From: CADCTM01 sp049671305
GTDB taxonomy: Bacteria; Cyanobacteriota; Cyanobacteriia; Cyanobacteriales; Coleofasciculaceae
Direction of reading: 5' to 3'
Length of the DNA: 19,620 bases
Assembly: GCA_049671305.1 (NCBI GenBank)
Contig: JBATUR010000066.1
Coordinates: 1 to 19,620 of the forward strand
The notes under the pieces are model-generated. The model had not been told where the DNA came from. It did no database searches and was given only the letters and a program-made list of their open reading frames with translations. Position 1 is the first letter of the stretch; the number at the start of each line of letters is the position of its first letter. A program made the translations under genes and the position numbers. Shown here one piece after another: positions 15,072 through 19,620 of the stretch.

Positions 15072-15410
15072 TGCTGCCTACACCTACATTAATAATTGTT
15101 GTCTTTCCAATCAAATAAAGACTGTTAATTCTCTACCAAAAGAGATATTAAAACAATTTAAGCCAATGGGGGCTAGGGGTATGAGTCAGAGAGAGCTAAG
15201 TTAAGGATATCTGTTACAATAAGCAACGCTTTTTGAGGATCTGACGACAAACTGCCTAAAAGCTAAACTTCTTGCCTGTTGATTGAATATGTTACCAGCA
15301 AAAGATAGGCAAGTCTAATGATGAAGGTTAAGTAAACTGCATTATTCTTTAATGGGAAACTGTTACAGTGTAAAGAAGCGTATCAAAACACTATCAATAA
15401 ACAAAAGACT
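15072..15410. other. 339-base intergenic region between divergent kinase and HAD genes
   Basis: The region contains the start regions of two divergent genes. I see a TACAAT (15215-15220) that could be a -10 element for the plus strand but no matching -35, and no RNA gene, repeat or operator that I can support. The kinase gene on the minus strand has no strong Shine-Dalgarno (GGCAGCA before its ATG). Confidence 0.5.
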
Positions 15411-16199
15411 ATGGTAAGCGTCGCGGCTTCAAATTGGCAACCCCCCCAGTGTGACCAACTTCAACATATCGAATCACAACAGCCAACTATCTTCTGTGAC
15501 TTCGATGGACCGATTGTTGATGTTTCAAATCGTTATTATGCCACATACCAGCTAGGTTTAGAGGAAACTCAAGCTTTTTACCAAGCTAGAGGTATTATTT
15601 TGCCCATCCAACCGATGAGTAAACAGCAGTTTTGGCAAATGAAGCAAAATCGGGTTCCTGATGTAGAAATTGCCAGACGTTCAGGTTTGCAAGGTGAGCA
15701 AATTGATTTCTTTTTAGGGCGCGTCATCAAGATTGTTAATCAACCTTTTTTGTTGAAGCAAGATAAAATTCAACCGGGAGTAAGTTGGGCATTGGCTTTG
15801 CTGCATTTCCAGGGGTTTCGCTTGGTGTTGGTGACATTGCGCTGTCAGTTACAAGCGACACAGATTTTGAGGAATAACGGCTTGACTCGTTTATTTAGTG
15901 GCATTTACGGTACAAGTAACCGCAATGCAGCTTATCAAAATCAGGCTCAGTTAAAAGAGCAACTGCTCTCAAAAGCGATCGCTGAACAATCTCTGCTAGC
16001 CACACGTCCCCTATCTGCCTGGATGGTAGGCGATACAGAAGCTGACTTGTTGGCAGGGCAAGCACTGGCAATTCCAACTATCGCCCTCACCTGCGGAATT
16101 CGCTCTCACTACTATCTCCAACAGTTTCAGCCAACCCGCATCCACAGTGACTTATTAGCAGCCGCTCATTACCTAAAAGACCAGGTTAAGGCACTTTAA
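15411..16199 (+). CDS. HAD-superfamily hydrolase
   Basis: This 262-residue protein has the haloacid dehalogenase core. Motif I is FCDFDGPIVD, with nucleophile Asp30 and acid/base Asp32; motif II is LVTLRC (Thr142); motif III is probably Lys182 or Lys188; motif IV is VGDTEADLLAG (Asp208, Asp212). This layout, with a helical cap between residues 35 and 120, fits the phosphatase or phosphoglycolate-phosphatase-like group, but the substrate cannot be told. About 24 residues precede the first strand, so the true start might be later, though no better ATG is close. The gene converges on mreD with 45 bases between stops. A role in clearing phosphorylated by-products is plausible, but it is inferred only from the superfamily. 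Confidence 0.85.
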   Translation: MVSVAASNWQPPQCDQLQHIESQQPTIFCDFDGPIVDVSNRYYATYQLGLEETQAFYQARGIILPIQPMSKQQFWQMKQNRVPDVEIARRSGLQGEQIDFFLGRVIKIVNQPFLLKQDKIQPGVSWALALLHFQGFRLVLVTLRCQLQATQILRNNGLTRLFSGIYGTSNRNAAYQNQAQLKEQLLSKAIAEQSLLATRPLSAWMVGDTEADLLAGQALAIPTIALTCGIRSHYYLQQFQPTRIHSDLLAAAHYLKDQVKAL

Positions 16200-16244
16200 G
16201 CATCTAATTGTCAGAAAAGCAATCATCAATTAAAAATAGAATAT

Positions 16245-16853
16245 TTAAGAAGACTGATCGATCATATTGAGCCGCTCCCACCAACGATTGAGCGGATAAT
16301 AGACAACTGGTGCCCATAGACTACTTAGAATTGCTGAAGACAGAGCAATCCTTTGGTGATCAGTCCAAATTTCTGCCAAAGTGCGATCGCCAATCAAACT
16401 ATACTGAATCGCGGTAACTGTTTCCCCAATCACCGCCATACCAAAAACAATTAAAGCTACTGAAATAAAATCTTCTTGGATATAGCGTTGCTTTTGAATG
16501 CGACCTGTGAGATAGCCAACTAAAGCCAAGCTATATATATGCGAAGGAAAATGATCAGTTAGACCAGGGTAAGGGGACGTCATACCATCTTGAATTAGCC
16601 CCAGTGCTACCCCAGCTACCACCCCCTGAAAAGCTGAACGCTTCAAGCTCCAAGCTACCACCCAAATCAACAGCCAATTGGGTGCAATTCCCAGTACTTC
16701 CATCCCTGGTAGACGTGTCGGCAAAATCATCAAGCAAATCAGCACCGAACCAACGATTACTAACCAATTGATAATTTGACGAACCCAAGGCGAAAACTGA
16801 GAAACGTTAATCATTTGTTGTTGAGCATTATTCGCTTGCTTGTAATTAGTCAT
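16245..16853 (-). CDS. mreD: Rod shape-determining protein MreD
   Basis: This 202-residue polytopic membrane protein has about six hydrophobic helices (roughly 28-43, 58-70, 74-90, 106-118, 130-150 and 170-187). The A-P-N-W-L-L-I-W-V segment and the G-x-x-x-G-L-I-Q-D-G-M motif in helix 3 are typical of MreD. It partners MreC and the RodA/PBP2 elongation machinery at the inner membrane. Sequence alone is weakly conserved in this family; its place directly after mreB and mreC settles the call. Only 9 bases separate it from the mreC stop, so the two are surely one transcription unit. The N-terminal 25 residues are polar and Gln/Asn-rich. This is the last gene of the cluster and meets the HAD gene tail to tail. 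Confidence 0.9.
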   Translation of the reverse strand: MTNYKQANNAQQQMINVSQFSPWVRQIINWLVIVGSVLICLMILPTRLPGMEVLGIAPNWLLIWVVAWSLKRSAFQGVVAGVALGLIQDGMTSPYPGLTDHFPSHIYSLALVGYLTGRIQKQRYIQEDFISVALIVFGMAVIGETVTAIQYSLIGDRTLAEIWTDHQRIALSSAILSSLWAPVVYYPLNRWWERLNMIDQSS

Positions 16854-16862
16854 TAGCCTTTA

Positions 16863-17612
16863 CTAACGACTAACAGATTGTTCAGGATAAGCAATTACCC
16901 ACTCCAGATAACTGACTGGTGCTGTTAGCTCAATCACTGCCTCTGGAGCCGGACTCTTATCCAGATTAACAGACTCCACCCGTCCTAATGGCAAACCGGG
17001 CGGAAAAAGTTGACTGACGGGAGAAGTTGAGATCACATCACCACGCCGGACATCTGGCACTTTATCAAAGAACTGCAAAATCGCCCGATTAGAGCCTTGT
17101 CCCCGCATGAAACCCATGCTGCGACTACGACTAACTACAGCACCTACCTTACTTGTCGCATCACTAATTAGCAAGACACGACTGCTGTTTGGTGTTACAT
17201 TTACTACCCGCCCGACTAAACCGCCCGAACCCATAACAATATGACCAACATTAATACCATTTTGGCTGCCACGACCCAGAGTTACTTGTTGCCACCAATG
17301 GTCTGAGCTACGCCCCACAATTGGTGCAACAATGCCCTGTTTTTTTTGGGTTTTAGCATAATCCAAAAGATCTTTGAGCTTTTGGTTTTGGCTTTCGAGT
17401 TCGACTAAACGTTCTTGCAGTTCCTGGACTCGTGCATCAGTGAGCCGATCCTCTGGGACGGGACCTAGCTGAAAGGGGCGGCTCATTAATTGATAAGCTT
17501 CAAAAAGTGCTGCCCCCTGAGTTTGGCGAATCATCCAGGCAGCACTTAAGGTTAGTCCCCCCAGCACAATTGCTACACCTTTTCTGTCCCACCAGCGACG
17601 AAGTATAAACAT
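16863..17612 (-). CDS. mreC: Rod shape-determining protein MreC
   Basis: This 249-residue bitopic protein has a basic N-terminus and a membrane helix at about 12-28, followed by a periplasmic coiled coil (about 56-88, QELQERLVELESQNQKLKDL) that drives dimerisation. A beta-rich core of two small barrels follows (IVGRSSDHWWQQVTLGRGSQ, GLVGRV, VLLISDATSKVGAVV, GDVISTSPVSQLFPPGLPLG), all standard for MreC. It links cytoplasmic MreB filaments to the wall-synthesis enzymes. The length is somewhat short compared with the E. coli protein (367) but normal for cyanobacteria, because the C-terminal low-complexity tail is absent. It lies 114 bases after mreB and 9 before mreD in the same direction. Confidence 0.93.
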   Translation of the reverse strand: MFILRRWWDRKGVAIVLGGLTLSAAWMIRQTQGAALFEAYQLMSRPFQLGPVPEDRLTDARVQELQERLVELESQNQKLKDLLDYAKTQKKQGIVAPIVGRSSDHWWQQVTLGRGSQNGINVGHIVMGSGGLVGRVVNVTPNSSRVLLISDATSKVGAVVSRSRSMGFMRGQGSNRAILQFFDKVPDVRRGDVISTSPVSQLFPPGLPLGRVESVNLDKSPAPEAVIELTAPVSYLEWVIAYPEQSVSR

Positions 17613-17726
17613 ATCTTAAATCTAGCAAAAATCAGCCACAGGCTGATTTGTAAGTAACAATGCGGGTAGACAGATCATCTGGGAAAGAAACAACTCATAG
17701 AGATTAATGCGCGACCTTTGAACTTC

Positions 17727-18770
17727 CTAAAGATGACGAGAGCGCCCGCTGAACACCCGCTCTAATTGTTTGAAGTTCTCTAGAACTCGACCTGTTCCTA
17801 AGACCACGCAGCTTAATGGATCAGCAGCGACATGAGTTACAATCCCAGTTTCATGACTGATCAAAGTATCTAGCCCTCTTAATAAAGCGCCGCCACCTGC
17901 CAGCATGATGCCTCGATCAATAATATCCGCCGCTAGTTCCGGAGGTGTCCGTTCTAGGGTACGCTTCACCGCATCTACAATTACTGAGAGCGGTTCTGAC
18001 ATACTTTCCCGAATTTCCGGTCCTTTGATGGTGACAGTTCTTGGTAAGCCTGAGAGTAAGTGTAAACCCCGTACTTCCAGATTTGCCTCATCATCAAAAT
18101 GAGTCGGGTAAGCTGAACCAACCTGAATTTTTATTTCTTCAGCGGTACGTTCCCCAATCACCAAGTTATGGACTTTTTTCATGTAATGGGTAATCGATTC
18201 ACTAAGTTCATCGCCGGCAACCCGTACAGATTCACTCAAAACCGTTCCCTGTAAACTCAGCACAGCCACTTCGGTTGTGCCACCACCAATGTCAATGATC
18301 ATGTTACCTGTTGGCTCGGCTACTGGGAGTCCTGCCCCAATTGCTGCCGCTACAGGTTCATCAATTAAGTAGACATCTCTTGCACCTGCTTGAGATGCTG
18401 CTTCCATTACCGCCCGCCGTTCGACACCTGTAACACCACTAGGAATGCCAATAACAATCCGTGGTGAGACCAAAGTCCTGCCTTCATGAACCCGCCGGAT
18501 AAAATGCTTAAGCATCAATTCGGCAGTATCAAAGTCAGCAATTACGCCATCGCGGAGAGGACGAAGGGCAACCACATTTCCTGGGGTTCTGCCCAACATT
18601 TTTTTGGCATCCTCGCCCACCGCTAGCGGAATTTTTAAGTCTTGATCCATAGCGACAACGGAAGGCTCTTGTAAGACAATGCCTTTACCGGATACATATA
18701 CTAAAGTGTTAGCAGTACCCAGGTCGATACCCATGTCCCGTGATAGGGAAAAGCGACTGAAAAGACCCAC
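17727..18770 (-). CDS. mreB: Rod shape-determining protein MreB (bacterial actin)
   Basis: MreB polymerises on the inner membrane and directs wall growth. With a GTG start at 18768-18770 the protein is 347 residues, the usual length, and begins MGLFSRFSLS, the amphipathic membrane-binding N-terminus. GIDLGTANTLVYV (14-26) is the phosphate 1 loop, IVIGIPSGVTGVERRAV the connect region, IDIGGGTTEVAVLSL phosphate 2 and LAGGGALLRGLD the adenosine loop. The frame stays open upstream to an ATG at 18906-18908, but those 46 extra residues show no MreB homology. TGGGGG about 10 bases before the GTG can serve as ribosome site. The gene heads mreBCD and is divergent from ssb. In the upstream DNA, GTTACGGTTCA followed by GTTACATTTTG (minus strand, about 18814-18835) is an 11-base direct repeat resembling, but not matching, the HLR1/RpaB motif. 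Confidence 0.95.
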   Translation of the reverse strand: MGLFSRFSLSRDMGIDLGTANTLVYVSGKGIVLQEPSVVAMDQDLKIPLAVGEDAKKMLGRTPGNVVALRPLRDGVIADFDTAELMLKHFIRRVHEGRTLVSPRIVIGIPSGVTGVERRAVMEAASQAGARDVYLIDEPVAAAIGAGLPVAEPTGNMIIDIGGGTTEVAVLSLQGTVLSESVRVAGDELSESITHYMKKVHNLVIGERTAEEIKIQVGSAYPTHFDDEANLEVRGLHLLSGLPRTVTIKGPEIRESMSEPLSVIVDAVKRTLERTPPELAADIIDRGIMLAGGGALLRGLDTLISHETGIVTHVAADPLSCVVLGTGRVLENFKQLERVFSGRSRHL

Positions 18771-19084
18771 TCGTTTCTTTGCCCCCAAAGTCAAATGTTG
18801 CTGTGTATGACCAAAATGTAACTGAACCGTAACCGATGTGGATTCTATTACGTTTCTTGAGCTGAGTCTAGTAAGCTCGCCCAATTCATTTTCAGAAATC
18901 TTGAACAACCAAGCTGAAAGTGTTATTCAGACGTGGGAATCTCAGATCCGGAGAAAGTTATGTAGAGTATATACGTTCTTTGCTAAAGTTTAGCTGACTC
19001 GCTAAAAATTTCTTGAAAGTTTTATGTTTGCTCTCTTGAGCTAAAGTAGATCTATTAGAACAGTACGGTTGTACTAATAAAACT
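18771..19084. other. 314-base divergent regulatory region mreB-ssb
   Basis: This gap carries the control regions of mreB (minus) and ssb (plus). It contains the LexA-like palindrome at 19062-19075 and, on the mreB side, an 11-base direct repeat built on GTTAC. No promoter with good -35 and -10 spacing could be assigned on either strand, and no RNA gene is seen. An ORF on the minus strand in this gap is judged an artefact. Confidence 0.6.
19062..19075. promoter_or_regulatory. LexA-type operator upstream of ssb
   Basis: AGTACGGTTGTACT is an AGTAC/GTACT palindrome with a 4-base centre and fits the published cyanobacterial LexA consensus RGTAC-NNN-D-GTWCB at every position. It ends 9 bases before the ssb ATG, where bound repressor would block transcription initiation or early elongation. 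This suggests that ssb is part of the DNA-damage or LexA regulon in this organism. LexA-boxes at ssb have been reported in Anabaena as far as I recall. Confidence 0.75.
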
Positions 19085-19450
19085 ATGAGTCTCAATGTTG
19101 TTAACTTAGTCGGTCGTGTAGGTGGAGATCCAGATGTTAAGTATTTTGAATCAGGCAAGGTTAAGTGTAAGCTGACGCTGGCTGTAAACCGTCGCAGCCG
19201 CAATAACGACCAGCCGGATTGGTTTAATCTAGAACTCTGGGGCAAAACGGCAGAAACCGCTGCTAACTATGTGCGTAAAGGGAAGTTAATCGGGGTGCAG
19301 GGTTCTCTGAAGATAGAACACTGGAGCGATCGCGCTACAGGAGTTGAGCGTTCTTCTCCTATCATTTTAGTTGATCGCTTTGAATTTTTAGGTTCTAAGC
19401 GGGACGAAGAGGGTAGCGGAACTTCTGGCTACGGTAATACCGAATTTTAA
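19085..19450 (+). CDS. ssb: Single-stranded DNA-binding protein, short cyanobacterial form
   Basis: This 121-residue protein is a single OB fold. It begins MSLNVVNLVGRVGGDPDVKY, continues with the core DQPDWFNLELWGKTAETAANYVRKGKLIGVQGSL and ends the fold at VDRFEFLG. SSB coats single-stranded DNA during replication, repair and recombination. The tail after the fold is only about 18 residues and ends GYGNTEF. The acidic D-D-x-x-P-F tip that recruits partner proteins in most bacteria is missing, as in the truncated SSB-like proteins described in Anabaena. A second, full-length SSB may be encoded elsewhere. There is no clear Shine-Dalgarno; a LexA-like palindrome lies 9 bases before the start. 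Divergence from mreBCD is the arrangement I recall from Anabaena. Confidence 0.92.
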   Translation: MSLNVVNLVGRVGGDPDVKYFESGKVKCKLTLAVNRRSRNNDQPDWFNLELWGKTAETAANYVRKGKLIGVQGSLKIEHWSDRATGVERSSPIILVDRFEFLGSKRDEEGSGTSGYGNTEF

Positions 19451-19460
19451 GTCAAGTAAA

Positions 19461-19495
19461 TTGGGGGAGGAAAAGAAGATTCTCTTTCTCCCCAA
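19461..19495. terminator. Candidate bidirectional terminator between convergent ssb and SIMPL gene
   Basis: TTGGGGGAGGAAAAGAA and TTCTCTTTCTCCCCAA are near-complementary (one bulge and a few mismatches) around a very short loop. The purine-rich and pyrimidine-rich arms lie 10 bases after the ssb stop and 18 bases from the stop of the opposing gene. The stem is strong, but a T tract is lacking on the plus strand, so termination efficiency is uncertain. Confidence 0.55.
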
Positions 19496-19513
19496 GTCTT
19501 ATAAGTCTTAACT

Positions 19514-19620
19514 TTAGTAGCTAATTTGCAGCGTAACCGACGCCTGTACCTCTTGCTCACCACCAACAACAGGTACAATAGCTTCACCAGCTAATTTGGT
19601 AGTGGTGCTAAATTGCCGTT
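19514..19620 (-). CDS. SIMPL (DUF541) domain protein, C-terminal end (5' truncated by window edge)
   Basis: On the minus strand an open frame enters from the window edge and ends at TAA (19514-19516), giving 34 C-terminal residues. The sequence has TTTKLAGEAIVPVVGGEQEV followed by an alternating hydrophobic strand ending in QISY. This is the usual C-terminus of SIMPL-domain proteins, in which P-[IV]-x-x-G-E-Q-E-V-x-x-x-V-x-[VL] is conserved. The family is periplasmic or outer-membrane associated (the BP26/OMP28 group) and forms oligomeric rings in Brucella; the cyanobacterial role is unknown. Only the tail is visible, so the call is based on one motif. It converges with ssb. Confidence 0.72.
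   Translation of the reverse strand, partial: RQFSTTTKLAGEAIVPVVGGEQEVQASVTLQISY

Noticed and set aside
18771..18908. N-terminal 46-residue extension of mreB from an upstream ATG
   Set aside because: The extension has no MreB-like sequence, while the GTG at 18770 gives the standard 347-residue length beginning GLFSRF and has a ribosome site.
18958..19245. 95-residue minus-strand reading frame over the ssb start and the mreB-ssb gap
   Set aside because: It overlaps the well-supported ssb coding sequence on the other strand and resembles no protein.

Overview
This window is cyanobacterial chromosome. I count ten copies of the cyanobacterial HIP1 octamer GCGATCGC (for example at 2768, 3610, 4002, 5764, 6509, 8094, 9860, 15975, 16383 and 19326). 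The gene content agrees: a GUN4-domain protein, an mreBCD cluster divergent from a short ssb, a Uma2-family nuclease, and a kinase carrying WD40 repeats. The base composition is moderately AT-rich. A Nostocales- or Chroococcidiopsis-like genome would fit, but I cannot name the genus.

Layout: (1) 1-401, the 3' end of recG. (2) 416-2813, a small accessory patch with a GmrSD-like DUF262/DUF1524 protein on the minus strand and a decayed Rpn/DUF4351-type nuclease gene on the plus strand. (3) 2814-7471, mostly metabolic genes: a DoxX-like membrane protein, glycerol kinase (glpK), a 69-residue small protein behind an odd leader, an unknown membrane-anchored protein and riboflavin ribD. (4) 7629-11074, signalling on the plus strand: an MHYT-sensor histidine kinase, a Uma2 protein, and a nucleotide cyclase with an N-terminal [2Fe-2S] ferredoxin domain. 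(5) 11200-15071, two large minus-strand signalling proteins: a Ser/Thr kinase with zinc ribbon, membrane anchor and eight WD40 repeats, followed by a caspase-like protease fused to a C-terminal GUN4 (tetrapyrrole-binding) domain. (6) 15411-19620, housekeeping: a HAD hydrolase, mreD-mreC-mreB for cell shape, ssb with a LexA-type operator just before its start, and the C-terminal end of a SIMPL-domain protein.

The most interesting stretch is 10016-15071. A redox-type cyclase converges on a protease-tetrapyrrole-sensor fusion, which lies directly downstream of a WD40 kinase in the same orientation. The domains suggest a stress, redox or tetrapyrrole signalling and proteolysis module, but the functional link is inference from domains and order. 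Other points of note are the LexA box at ssb, the cyclase lacking the usual substrate-specifying residues, the four-plus-four WD40 repeat architecture with a recent duplication, and an orphan perfect Shine-Dalgarno sequence next to 11-bp direct repeats upstream of the 69-residue gene.
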